From Sulfurimonas sp. (GTDB taxonomy: Bacteria > Campylobacterota > Campylobacteria > Campylobacterales > Sulfurimonadaceae), in NCBI RefSeq assembly GCF_016744025.1, contig NZ_JADGFC010000006.1, positions 1 to 54,885 of the forward strand: DNA of 54,885 bases. Direction: 5' to 3'. The notes under the pieces are model-generated. The model did not search any database, was not told where the DNA came from, and saw only the letters and a program-made list of their open reading frames with translations. How positions within the stretch are numbered: the first letter of the stretch is position 1; the number at the start of each line of letters is the position of its first letter. Both the position numbers and the translations under genes were made by a program. Positions 9,361 to 19,188 of the stretch are shown one piece after another.

Positions 9361-10164
9361 CTAACTAACTATCCGAAGTGCTGTATATGCTTCTTGTAGA
9401 AGTTGAAACTTCTGCGTGTAGTGTTTTATCATATTTGGATTTTCATGAATTATCTTATCAGGATGATAAACTTTAGCTAGTTTTTTATAGCTCTTCTTAA
9501 GTGCATCTTGACTCGCCCCAACTGGACATTCAAGTACTGTATAGAGACGCATATTTTCATCATTTGTCTGATTTTTACACAGATCACCAAAACTAAAGCT
9601 TGCATAATCACTATAAAGTTTACTCATAAAACGATTGTCATAACTGTACTGAATCTGATAGTGTAGTATATGACGTTTATTAAGAGCTCTCTCTAGTCGA
9701 GCTTTTGCCTTAAAATCACTTACATCAACGACTAAAGAGACATCTGTACCACGTTCAACATAGACTTCTAACTGAGAACGTAAATAGTTTAGTACCCATA
9801 AGTTTGGTCTATCAACTGAGATAAGAACTGTATTTTTATCATAAGCATAAAGGTTTACTTTTACAGTTTGAGGATCTTCAAGTTTTTCTAGTTCTATCTT
9901 TATGGGTTGAGTACCATACTTTAGCATCGAACGAAGAAAAAATTTATGGTCGAAGTCATGCGTTTTTGCATGGTGTTGTGAAAGTTCATTTAAAAATTCT
10001 TCTCTAACTTCAGTAAGGGTTTCATTTCTAAATACCAGTACTGCTTTTGGTAAAAAAAGCATACCGCGTGCATGATGATTTAGAAAGTCTTTCATCCACG
10101 GAGTATTTAAAGTATCAAACCCTGTAGTGATAAGAATAAGATTATTGCGAAGTACAATTTCCAT
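9361..10164 (-). CDS. Protein with a C-terminal J domain
   Basis: C-terminus LYTVLECPVGASQDALKKSYKKLAKVYHPDKI...FQLLQEAYTAL with the HPD motif. Confidence 0.85.
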   Translation of the reverse strand: MEIVLRNNLILITTGFDTLNTPWMKDFLNHHARGMLFLPKAVLVFRNETLTEVREEFLNELSQHHAKTHDFDHKFFLRSMLKYGTQPIKIELEKLEDPQTVKVNLYAYDKNTVLISVDRPNLWVLNYLRSQLEVYVERGTDVSLVVDVSDFKAKARLERALNKRHILHYQIQYSYDNRFMSKLYSDYASFSFGDLCKNQTNDENMRLYTVLECPVGASQDALKKSYKKLAKVYHPDKIIHENPNMIKHYTQKFQLLQEAYTALRIVS

Positions 10165-10254
10165 AGACCTACCTTTTTTGAGATATTTTCATATATCAAG
10201 CAAAAAAAGTTCCATAAGTACTCTTTTATATACAGAGCACTTATTTTTATGTTA

Positions 10255-11862
10255 TTAAACTTTAAATTTACTCAATTCCCCAGTTAAAGTTTCTGTCATA
10301 TTATTTAAATGTTCACTTGCACTTGCAACTTCTCGAACACTGCTGGCGTTTGATGAAGCTATTTCGTTTATATTTTCTATCTGTTTGATAATGATGTCAA
10401 TTTTCTCTGCTGTACTAATATAATCATTAACAGTTTTTTGAGCACCTACTGTGCTTTCTACAATAATCGAGACAGTATCATTTACTTTATTTTCAACATC
10501 CTCAGAAGTCTCAGATATATTCAGAATTTCTTTAGAATTTTGATCCATATCTGAAGCAACTTCTATGATTGATTGAACTACTACATTTATGGTTGCATTG
10601 ATTTCTGAGAGTGTTTTTTGAGTACGTTCAGCAAGCTTTCTTACTTCATCAGCAACAACCGCAAATCCTCGACCATGCTCACCTGCACGTGCTGCTTCAA
10701 TAGCTGCATTTAATGCTAGTAGATTTGTTTGATCAGCAATATCTCCTATTACCAGTAAAACATCTTTAACCTGTGTTGTATCACGACTAACATCACTTAA
10801 TCTTGAAGCTAGTTCAACCTCTTTAGTGGAACTATCTTGAAGCATTTGAGTAAGTTTTATGATATCAACTTTTACATCTTCTAAATTATTATTTGCACTT
10901 TGCATATCTTTACTTGAGTTTTCAGCATCTTTAACAGATTCAATCAAATCATTTTGTAAATTTTTTCCCTCTAAAGTTGTTTTAGAGACAATTTGTGTTT
11001 CTTCATCTACTAGTTTACCAACCGAAACAGCTGTTTGAGAAAGTTCATTTGATACCGAAGCATTTTCATTACTGATTTTTGTAGAACTGCGTATAAGTTC
11101 TTGAAGATTACTGAGTAGTTCATTTACAGCTTTTGCAATTTGACTTAACTCATCATTTGAATAATCATCTAATCTTTTTGTCAAATTTGACTTGTCCTCT
11201 CCTATTATTTTAAGCATTTTGTGAAGTGGTGTTTTAATTGACTTAATTAAAAATAAACCCGTCAAAATAATAAGGATAGTTGCAATTGTAACGACAGAAA
11301 CAATCGCAAATTGTCCTTCATTTTTTACTTCCATTGCATTTTCTCTAAAGCCTTTTGCTTGATTTGTAGCAAATTCTTCGATTCGTTTTACTTTGATGCT
11401 GAGTTCTTTAGTCTTTTGTGCAAATTCACCTTCTAAAAGCTCAGTAGCTGCATCAGTATCATAATCTTTAGTAGACTTAATTACACTATCAATAAGCACT
11501 TTTAACTTTTTGTATATTTCTAAAGAATTATTTATTTCTGTTTTATCTCCCAAAAATCTTTCATCTATTATTTTAAAAAGTTCAAAACCTTTTTGATAGT
11601 TTTTCTTAATCAATACTTCATCTGCTTCTAGAGCGGCATCTTCTTCAAAGATTATATTTTTTAAAATAATTTGTGTTTGTAAGAGATTAGAATTTAATTC
11701 TAAAACGGAAGTACTTACTGTATATGGGTGTTTGTAGAACTTTTCAATAAGCTTTGCTTCAGTGTTAAACTTATCTATTGAAAATATTCCAACACCTATA
11801 AAAGCAACAACTATAAGGATATAACTAAATGTGACCTTTTTTACAATTGTCATAACGTCCAC
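10255..11862 (-). CDS. Methyl-accepting chemotaxis protein
   Basis: Two TMs, HAMP, signalling hairpin '[41 protein letters not shown]'. Confidence 0.95.
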   Translation of the reverse strand: MDVMTIVKKVTFSYILIVVAFIGVGIFSIDKFNTEAKLIEKFYKHPYTVSTSVLELNSNLLQTQIILKNIIFEEDAALEADEVLIKKNYQKGFELFKIIDERFLGDKTEINNSLEIYKKLKVLIDSVIKSTKDYDTDAATELLEGEFAQKTKELSIKVKRIEEFATNQAKGFRENAMEVKNEGQFAIVSVVTIATILIILTGLFLIKSIKTPLHKMLKIIGEDKSNLTKRLDDYSNDELSQIAKAVNELLSNLQELIRSSTKISNENASVSNELSQTAVSVGKLVDEETQIVSKTTLEGKNLQNDLIESVKDAENSSKDMQSANNNLEDVKVDIIKLTQMLQDSSTKEVELASRLSDVSRDTTQVKDVLLVIGDIADQTNLLALNAAIEAARAGEHGRGFAVVADEVRKLAERTQKTLSEINATINVVVQSIIEVASDMDQNSKEILNISETSEDVENKVNDTVSIIVESTVGAQKTVNDYISTAEKIDIIIKQIENINEIASSNASSVREVASASEHLNNMTETLTGELSKFKV

Positions 11863-11967
11863 CTTTTATTTGATATACTTATATCATATCAGATAAGGAT
11901 TAAAAAACAATTAAGGCTCTAATTATGTCACAATACAAAGACATACTTTAATTAAAAACTATTAAAA

Positions 11968-12819
11968 TTATCCTTTTTGACATAAAATTTTGTACTGATT
12001 TGGCTTTCTATCTCTTATAAGTCCCCAATATTCTCTTTGTTTAGCATTTTCTTCTAAATCAAACTCAGCGTAGATTATCTCTTGCTTATCTCTAGACGCT
12101 TCTGCGATTTTTTCGCCTGTGTAATCAGTGATAAAAGAAGAACCATAAAAAGTTAAAGAACAACTCTTTCCTGTCTCTTCACCAATTCTATTTGCTACTA
12201 CTACTGGAACTGTATTTGTAGCAGCATGTCCCATCTGAACACGTTGCCAATGCTCTTTTGAATCAAGAAGAATCTCAGGCTCACTTCCTATAGCAGTAGG
12301 GTAAAAAATAATCTCTGCACCCATAAGTGCCATAGCTCTTGCACTTTCGCAAAACCACTGATCCCAACAGATGCCAGCACCTATTTTTGCGTAAGCGGTT
12401 TCGTAAACTTTAAAGCCAGTATTTCCAGGTTTAAAGTAAAACTTTTCTTCATATCCTGGTCCATCTGGTATGTGAGTTTTACGGTAATTGTCCATCACCT
12501 CTCCGCTTGCATCTATAACAACCAAAGAGTTAAAATAGCCATCTTCACTCTTTTCAAAATAACTAACTAATATAACCACACTAAGCTCTTTTGCCAGTAA
12601 AGAAAACTGTTTTATTAATTTGTTATTTTTTAGGGGAGTTGCTAATGAAAAGTACTTTTCATCCATATCTTTACAAAAGTAAAGATATGAAAAAAGTTCT
12701 GGTAAAAGTATGATTTGTGCACCATTTGCATGAGAGAGACGAACAAGAGCTTCTGCCTTTGCGACATTGGCATCTACATCATCACACATCTGCATCTGAA
12801 TAGCACTAACTTTTACCAT
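11968..12819 (-). CDS. aguB: Carbon-nitrogen hydrolase, N-carbamoylputrescine amidase-like
   Basis: Nitrilase-fold residues: LLPELFSYLYFC, YRKTHIPDGPGYEEKFYF, GAGICWDQWFCESAR. Confidence 0.85.
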   Translation of the reverse strand: MVKVSAIQMQMCDDVDANVAKAEALVRLSHANGAQIILLPELFSYLYFCKDMDEKYFSLATPLKNNKLIKQFSLLAKELSVVILVSYFEKSEDGYFNSLVVIDASGEVMDNYRKTHIPDGPGYEEKFYFKPGNTGFKVYETAYAKIGAGICWDQWFCESARAMALMGAEIIFYPTAIGSEPEILLDSKEHWQRVQMGHAATNTVPVVVANRIGEETGKSCSLTFYGSSFITDYTGEKIAEASRDKQEIIYAEFDLEENAKQREYWGLIRDRKPNQYKILCQKG

Positions 12820-12826
12820 GGTAAAA

Positions 12827-13105
12827 TTATCCTCTAGATGTAACTTCTAGAAGGTGGTAGCCAAACTGAGTTTTAACTGGTCCGTAAAGAACACCAACAT
12901 CACCACTAAAAACAACTTTATCAAATTCAGGAACCATTTGTCCAGGACCAAATTTACCTAAATCTCCACCTGAAGCACCTGATGGACACTGAGAGTTAGC
13001 CTGAGCTACGCTTTCAAATGAAGCTCCATTTTCGATTTCTGCTTTTAACGTATTACACGCATCTTCACTATCTACTAAAATATGTCTTGCTGTTGCATGA
13101 GCCAT
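12827..13105 (-). CDS. ppiC: Parvulin-type peptidylprolyl isomerase
   Basis: ATARHILVDSEDAC...CPSGASGGDLGKFGPGQMVPEFDKVVF...VKTQFGYHLLEV. Confidence 0.93.
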   Translation of the reverse strand: MAHATARHILVDSEDACNTLKAEIENGASFESVAQANSQCPSGASGGDLGKFGPGQMVPEFDKVVFSGDVGVLYGPVKTQFGYHLLEVTSRG

Positions 13106-13120
13106 TTATAATCCTTTTCT

Positions 13121-13166
13121 GGCACTAAATGCCGATACTCCCGTGGCTAAAGCCTAAGTGGGGTAT
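13121..13166 (-). promoter_or_regulatory. Tandem hairpins in the ppiC leader
   Basis: GGCA-CTAAA-TGCC (13121-13133) and ATACTCCCGTGGCTAAAGCCTAAGTGGGGTAT (13135-13166), outer arms ATAC/GTAT and CCC/GGG, inner GGC/GCC. Confidence 0.4.
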
Positions 13167-13350
13167 TTCACCTTGTATTTTACAATAATTTATTTAATAA
13201 CTTAAGCAATATTTTACAAATCAACTAACCCTTTGTTCAAATAAGGTCTTTATTTGTATTAAACATACATGATTTATTTAAGCTTATAAAGCTATATCTG
13301 ACAATATTGTACTTTTCATCACTTATTTAAAATTTATCGCTAATTAACAG

Positions 13351-13369
13351 AACACATTGTTGATGTGTT
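13351..13369. terminator. Perfect 7-bp stem-loop about 70 bp upstream of the HEPN/Toprim gene (terminator or operator)
   Basis: AACACAT-TGTTG-ATGTGTT followed by ATTTTAG. Confidence 0.4.
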
Positions 13370-13438
13370 ATTTTAGTATTTAAGGTTATTATCCATATAA
13401 TGTTCGTTGAATACATGTTAGAGTAGAGAAGGAATATA

Positions 13439-14680
13439 ATGGGATCGTATACAACATTAACAATAGATGAATATCCTGTTTATTCTTCAAAAAGTTATGT
13501 TTCTGATATTAGTTATATTTTTTGTGAGTCAGATAAAAAAATATTTAATAGAAACATCAAGGATAGAAATATAATTGTTTGGGGTAATTCAAATGATGAA
13601 GATATAGAAATAGCATATGAATATCAAACTACAGTAGGTATAGCTATTGAAAGATTAGAAATCATGGGTTACTCTTTAAATAAAGCTCAAGAAGATTTTA
13701 CTAAATCTAAAAATAAATTAATTGAAGAATTAACTTCTTTTTTAGAATATCCTGACACTGCATTTATGAATAAATATTATAAATATGAAATTAAATTATT
13801 AGAAAATTCAGATTTTAATGACTTCATTAAAGCCTTTATTGAAATAAGAACAAAAAAAGTACCAAACTACAAAACAGATAAAGATTACAATCTATCAAAT
13901 ATATCAAAATATTTAATAGATGATGGTTGGTTTTTAAATTATCCTTGTAGTGAATTTGGTTTTTACTATAGAGCCTTTCTTGGATCTTGCAATAAAGATT
14001 CTTTAGTTATTCAAGATGTAACAGAAGTTATAAATGCTGGTTATTATAAACCAGAAGATGAAATTATAAATAACTTAATAGAAAGTCAAGAAAAAATAAC
14101 AATCTTAACTGAAGGCACATCAGATATTAATATAATTTCTAAATCAATGCAATTACTCCATCCTCATTTATTTAATTATTACAATTTTAAAGATTTTAAA
14201 ATTTCTAATGCGTCAGGTAGTGCAAATCAATTAACTTTAGAAATCAAAAGTCTTATTGCTATCAATCATAAAAATAAAGTTATAGCTTTATTTGATAATG
14301 ATGGAGAAGGATTAACACAAATCAATCTCCTAAAAAAAATAAATATTCCTAAGAATTTTGTTATTTATACTTACCCAGATTTACCATTGTTAGAAAGTTA
14401 TCCAACATCTAATAATAAATTCGAGAATGTAAATGGCATAGCAGGAAGTATAGAAATGTGTCTAGGAAAAGATATTTTACAGGAAGAAGGAAAGTTTATT
14501 TCAATTGAATTAAATCATCATAAAATAGCTCATGGTAAAATTATGTCTAAAAATAACCTACAAAAACAATATTATAAGAAGATAAAAAATTGCAAAAAAG
14601 ATAGCAATATGATTGAAGAATTTGATTGGAGTGAGATGAAACTACTATTAAATAAAATATTTCAAGCTTTTAAAACCTAA
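13439..14680 (+). CDS. HEPN/Toprim-associated-domain-like protein, candidate defence or conflict gene
   Basis: N-terminal MGSYTTLTIDEYPVYSSKSYV...ESDKKIF and AYEYQTTVGIAIERLEIMGYSL; Toprim-like TILTEGTSDINIISK and VIALFDNDGEG. Confidence 0.7.
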   Translation: MGSYTTLTIDEYPVYSSKSYVSDISYIFCESDKKIFNRNIKDRNIIVWGNSNDEDIEIAYEYQTTVGIAIERLEIMGYSLNKAQEDFTKSKNKLIEELTSFLEYPDTAFMNKYYKYEIKLLENSDFNDFIKAFIEIRTKKVPNYKTDKDYNLSNISKYLIDDGWFLNYPCSEFGFYYRAFLGSCNKDSLVIQDVTEVINAGYYKPEDEIINNLIESQEKITILTEGTSDINIISKSMQLLHPHLFNYYNFKDFKISNASGSANQLTLEIKSLIAINHKNKVIALFDNDGEGLTQINLLKKINIPKNFVIYTYPDLPLLESYPTSNNKFENVNGIAGSIEMCLGKDILQEEGKFISIELNHHKIAHGKIMSKNNLQKQYYKKIKNCKKDSNMIEEFDWSEMKLLLNKIFQAFKT

Positions 14681-14735
14681 CAAAACCTCGTAGCTAATAA
14701 ATACCCTAGCGGTCATTCATAGCTAGAGTCAACCG

Positions 14736-16349
14736 TTACAAAACACCCTTTAAATAATCAGCAACTCTAAAAGAGTTTGCATATATTGTCCATGTGTATG
14801 GAACACTTCCACCTGTTGGCATAAAGCTGGCATCTGTAACGTAAAGATTATCTAGCTCATGTGCTTTACAGTTTATATCTAAAACTGAGCTCTTCGCATC
14901 TATACCAAAACGACAGCCACCTGCGACTAAGTTTGGTGGAGGTGAGCTTGAAACACTTGTAACTATTTCAGTTGCTCCCATATTTTTTAAAACTAGTTCA
15001 GCCTTAGATGCAAGGTGTTCTCCCACCTCAACATCTCTTTTATGTCCATAAAGATTTAAAGCACCAACTGCTACTCCATACTTATCTTTTACCTTATCAT
15101 CAATACTTACAAAAGTATGGTCTGTTGGAAGCCAATCATTAAACACTTCAAATGTTAAAACTCTTGAAGTGGTCAGAGTATTGTGAATCTTCTTTTGAAG
15201 TTTTGCTCCCCACATTATGTTGCCATTTTCATCATAAAACTCTCTAGATGTACGAGAGATAATATTTGAATGCTCAAAGAGAAAGTCTATAACTCCACCC
15301 TTATATTTTGTCCCTTCTTTTTCATACTCATACCAGTCTAGAAGTGAGCGATTGAAAAATAGACCTGGAGTCATAAGCTCTTTAAATTCTGCCTCACTTA
15401 AGTTCTCTTTGTTTATGCGACCTGTTCCAGCACCGCCTCCTGAGAAGATGAGATTTTTCCCAACTTGTCCTGAGTTATTTGCCAGACCATTTGGGAAATG
15501 CTTATTTTTAGAGTTGAGAAGAAGTCTTGAGCTTTCTATAGCCTGACCTGCAACTACAAATATCTTTGCATCTATAGAGTGAGTCTTCATATCTTTGTCG
15601 TAGTAGTGTGCTTTAGTTATTTTTTTATCATCACTGTCTAGTTTGTATACAAATGCTTCGCTGATTATCTTTGCATCACATTTTTGAAGCAGAGCAGCTC
15701 TTGCACTCCCTTTTGCCCCTGTAGCACAGGCATAACTACCACAAAAGTTAGAATATGAACAACTGTTCCTACCTAACGCAGGCTTAGAAAGTATGGCTCT
15801 TGGAGTATTTATACTTTTATATCCTAACTCCTTACACGACTTATCAAACCATTTTGTAGCACCGTTAACTGCTAAGGCTTCATAATCCATACCATCACCA
15901 GAAACTCCAACAACCTTTTTTACTTTTTCATAATATGGGTCTAAGTCATCTAAAGAGATAGGCCAGTCAACAACATTTGCACCTTCTATCTCTCCATAAG
16001 CACTTTTAAGAATGAAGTCATTTTTATGTAACTTGTGAAAGTAACCACTCATAAGGTTTGAAGAACCACCGACCATAGAACCATTCCAAAAGTTCCATCC
16101 ACTCTCGGCACCTTCATATCTTTCTATCGTTCCATCTTCTTCACGAGAGTTTATAACATGCTGTTCATCTTTGAGTAAAGGTGTAAACTTATCTCTACGT
16201 GAGACTCCAAGTTCATCTTTGGAAAAATCTTCTTCTTTGTAGTACTTACCTTTTTCAAGAACGACTACATTAAAACCTGCATTAGATAACTCATAAGCTA
16301 TAGGAGAAGCTCCTGCTCCACTTCCTACTATACAAACATCATACTTCAT
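14736..16349 (-). CDS. GMC-family FAD oxidoreductase; the ORF extends to 16403 but the likely start is ATG at 16349
   Basis: MKYDVCIVGSGAGASPIAYELSNAGFNVVVLEKG; C-terminal NLYVTDASFMPTGGSVPYTWTIYANSFRVAD. Confidence 0.88.
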   Translation of the reverse strand: MKYDVCIVGSGAGASPIAYELSNAGFNVVVLEKGKYYKEEDFSKDELGVSRRDKFTPLLKDEQHVINSREEDGTIERYEGAESGWNFWNGSMVGGSSNLMSGYFHKLHKNDFILKSAYGEIEGANVVDWPISLDDLDPYYEKVKKVVGVSGDGMDYEALAVNGATKWFDKSCKELGYKSINTPRAILSKPALGRNSCSYSNFCGSYACATGAKGSARAALLQKCDAKIISEAFVYKLDSDDKKITKAHYYDKDMKTHSIDAKIFVVAGQAIESSRLLLNSKNKHFPNGLANNSGQVGKNLIFSGGGAGTGRINKENLSEAEFKELMTPGLFFNRSLLDWYEYEKEGTKYKGGVIDFLFEHSNIISRTSREFYDENGNIMWGAKLQKKIHNTLTTSRVLTFEVFNDWLPTDHTFVSIDDKVKDKYGVAVGALNLYGHKRDVEVGEHLASKAELVLKNMGATEIVTSVSSSPPPNLVAGGCRFGIDAKSSVLDINCKAHELDNLYVTDASFMPTGGSVPYTWTIYANSFRVADYLKGVL

Positions 16350-16849
16350 AGTAGAGGCTCCTTCGGGCGAGGTAGACCTGAAATATGATTTAGCCAGTTC
16401 CATCCGCTTTCATCTTTGTTTATACCGTAGATAGTATCACCCAGAACTGCTTCATAAATATATCTGAGCATCGTAGATATCCATCTTTCACCCCAGTTAT
16501 AAGTTGCCATAGACTCTAGAGTTTTTTGACGTTGTACTTCATCAAGTTCAATGTATGGTTTTTTGTAAAGCTTCTGTGCTTCTTCTTCTAACCAACCTGC
16601 CCCATTTTTTATATACTGTTTTGAATCATCATCTATGCGAGAGTGAGTCAAAATAAGACTCAAATAAGCTCTTGAGTTTATCTGTGTAAAACTAGGAGCA
16701 CTAGATAAATCTCCATATAAGTCTTTTTGCGCAAGAGCAAGCGTATCAAGAGTAGATGCAGATGCTAAGAGTTCTGTTTGGGCAAGAGCAAGGGTAGTAG
16801 TGCTAAGGGCTGTCTTTTGTAAAAAAGTACGTCTGGTTTTTAAAAACAT
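16346..16849 (-). CDS. Gluconate 2-dehydrogenase subunit 3-like Tat protein
   Basis: Tat-like RRTFLQKTALSTTTLALA; C-terminal GDTIYGINKDESGWNWLNHISGLPRPKEPL; 4-bp overlap with the GMC gene. Confidence 0.8.
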   Translation of the reverse strand: MFLKTRRTFLQKTALSTTTLALAQTELLASASTLDTLALAQKDLYGDLSSAPSFTQINSRAYLSLILTHSRIDDDSKQYIKNGAGWLEEEAQKLYKKPYIELDEVQRQKTLESMATYNWGERWISTMLRYIYEAVLGDTIYGINKDESGWNWLNHISGLPRPKEPLL

Positions 16850-16876
16850 GTTCCTATTATACTGAAGATAACATTA

Positions 16877-18274
16877 CTAATTATTAATCTTACAGTACCC
16901 AGAATCAGACCCAGAATCATCATACTTATGTACAACTTTCATAAAGCAGTTTATATTTGATAAAAATAATTTTACAATCTTTGGATCAAAATGTTTTCCT
17001 GCATTATCTGCTATATAGGCAAGAGTATCATCATATGTCCAAGAGTCTTTATAGATTCTCTTGTTAATTAAAGCATCAAAAACATCAACCAAACCTACTA
17101 TTCTCGCATGGATAGGAATATCTTCTCCTGCTAATCCCTTAGGATAACCTGTACCATCCCATTTTTCATGATGATAGAGTGATATCTCACGTGCAATTTT
17201 TCCGACTTTAGGATCACCATGAAAAGCACTTTCTAGTAGTTTATGACCATTTATCGTATGCGCTTTCATAACCTCATACTCAGCATCAGTTAGCTTTGCA
17301 GGTTTACATAAAATAGCATCTGCAATTGTAACCTTACCTATATCATGAAGTATAGACATTTTCCCACACATCTTTGCTTCTTCATCAAACATGCCCAATA
17401 GTTTTGAGAGAAGATATGTGTACTCACTTATACGCTTAACATGTGATGATGTCTCTGAGCTTTTAAACTCTGTTACTTCTGAGAGTAGTTCTATAACATC
17501 TTCATTAAACGATGTACGCATTGACTCAAAAAGCTCAACGGTTTCTACATTTTGATAAATCCTAGCGTAGAACTCATCACGAGAAAAAGGTTTTGTGATG
17601 TAGTCATTTGCTCCATCTTTTAAAAAGCGGCTAGTAGTGTATGAGTTAGTATCTGAAGTTAAGACCACGATGCTTAACTCTTTTCTACTCTTCTTTTTTC
17701 TAACTTCTCTAACAAATTCTAAACCATCCATAACAGGCATATGATAATCAGTAATAATTAACTCTATCTCTGGATGTAATTCTAACTTCTCCAATCCCTC
17801 TTTTCCATTACTCGCACTTATAACTTTAAAATAATGAAGCATAAAGTTTTGTTTTAAAAAGCTTGAATATAGAGCAGAATCATCTACAACTAGTACCATT
17901 TTGTCTTTATTTGCCTGTAGCTGTTTTAGCTTCTCCACTACATATATTATATTTTCAAAACGCTCTTTTAGTACATAGTCTACTATTTTAGATGTTTCAA
18001 AACCCTCTCTAAAAGATTCGTCAAATATAGCTGTAAAGACTATGGGTGCAATATTATGTTTATTTAATAGAGCAATAATCTCACCATTATGTGCATCTGG
18101 AAGATTCATATCAGCAACTGCAAATTCATAACGAGTGGTTTGTAAAAACTTTTTTGCTTGTGCATATGTAGTCGCAATATCAAAATTAAAATTTGTATAT
18201 TTTTTTAGTAGTTCATTAAAAATCCCACAAAGCATTTTTGAATCTTCTATAATTAGTAACTTAGACATTTGCAT
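16877..18274 (-). CDS. REC-REC-HD-GYP response regulator (candidate c-di-GMP phosphodiesterase)
   Basis: Two receiver domains; HDIGKVTIADAILCKP and HHEKWDGTGYPKGL. Confidence 0.92.
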   Translation of the reverse strand: MQMSKLLIIEDSKMLCGIFNELLKKYTNFNFDIATTYAQAKKFLQTTRYEFAVADMNLPDAHNGEIIALLNKHNIAPIVFTAIFDESFREGFETSKIVDYVLKERFENIIYVVEKLKQLQANKDKMVLVVDDSALYSSFLKQNFMLHYFKVISASNGKEGLEKLELHPEIELIITDYHMPVMDGLEFVREVRKKKSRKELSIVVLTSDTNSYTTSRFLKDGANDYITKPFSRDEFYARIYQNVETVELFESMRTSFNEDVIELLSEVTEFKSSETSSHVKRISEYTYLLSKLLGMFDEEAKMCGKMSILHDIGKVTIADAILCKPAKLTDAEYEVMKAHTINGHKLLESAFHGDPKVGKIAREISLYHHEKWDGTGYPKGLAGEDIPIHARIVGLVDVFDALINKRIYKDSWTYDDTLAYIADNAGKHFDPKIVKLFLSNINCFMKVVHKYDDSGSDSGYCKINN

Positions 18275-18368
18275 ACCCTTTTTACGTTGTTAAAGCACTA
18301 AGATTATACATTAATATTATTAAACTGTTTTTAATTATTGACATCTTTATTTTAAAGTGATAACATAG

Positions 18369-18388
18369 CGTTATATATTTTTATATAC
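18369..18388 (+). promoter_or_regulatory. Candidate ModE-type operator upstream of modE
   Basis: cGTTATATAttttTATATAC, imperfect dyad 12 bp upstream of the GTG start. Confidence 0.4.
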
Positions 18389-18399
18389 AAAGGTTTAGT

Positions 18400-19179
18400 G
18401 TGGAAATAGAAGGTCGTATCTGGTTTAAAAAAAAGGGAAAAAATCTACTTGGCAATGGTCGAGTTGAACTTCTTGAAAGGATTGATGAACATGGTTCTAT
18501 ATCAAAAGCTTCTAAGTCTATGAAGATGAGTTACAAGGCTGCTTGGGATATGGTAGATGCTATGAACAACCTCTCAGATGAACCTCTTGTGCAAAAAGTT
18601 ACAGGTGGTAAAAATGGTGGTGGCGCACAGGTAACAGAGGTTGGTAAAGAGCTTATAAATACATTTAAAAAGTTTAAAGAGTTTTATAACGCTCTCCTTC
18701 TTAAAGTCGATGAAGATGAACTTAGCAACGATAACCACCTCTCTCTTATACGCAAACTTCATATGAAAAGTAGTTCTAGAAACATGATAAGTGGACATAT
18801 AAAAGAGTTTAATACAGCTGAGTACAACACAAAAGTAGAACTTAGCATCTCAGATACAAGCTCACTATTTGCCATTATCCCGACTGCTACCTTTGTAGAT
18901 ATGGATTTGAAAAAAGGCGATAAAGCCTTTGCCCTTGTCCAAGAGAGCTCTATCATGTTATCAACTCAGGAGCCTCATGGTATCAGTGCGAGAAATATTT
19001 TAAAAAGCACTATCTCAGCCCTTAAGACAGATGCTGTAAGTACCGAGGTCAAACTATCTATCGGTAAAAACACTCTAACATCAGCAATCAGCAATGATGC
19101 ACTTGAATCACTTGAACTCAAGATTGGACAAGAAGTATATTCCATCATTAAAGCTACCGACATTATCATAAGTATCTAA
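18400..19179 (+). CDS. modE: ModE-like molybdate-responsive regulator (HTH plus two TOBE-like repeats); GTG start
   Basis: GNGRVELLERIDEHGSISKASKSMKMSYKAAWDMVDAMNN; SARNILKSTIS... TOBE-like repeats. Confidence 0.9.
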   Translation: MEIEGRIWFKKKGKNLLGNGRVELLERIDEHGSISKASKSMKMSYKAAWDMVDAMNNLSDEPLVQKVTGGKNGGGAQVTEVGKELINTFKKFKEFYNALLLKVDEDELSNDNHLSLIRKLHMKSSSRNMISGHIKEFNTAEYNTKVELSISDTSSLFAIIPTATFVDMDLKKGDKAFALVQESSIMLSTQEPHGISARNILKSTISALKTDAVSTEVKLSIGKNTLTSAISNDALESLELKIGQEVYSIIKATDIIISI

Positions 19180-19188
19180 GGAGATTCA

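Noticed and set aside
14703-14729. ACCCTAGC...GCTAGAGT stem between the HEPN/Toprim and GMC genes
   Set aside because: 8-bp stem with one mismatch and an 11-nt loop; plausible convergent-gene terminator but no U-run, so not called.
18574-19169. Three short - strand ORFs opposite modE
   Set aside because: Antisense shadows; modE has clear HTH/TOBE-like coding signal.
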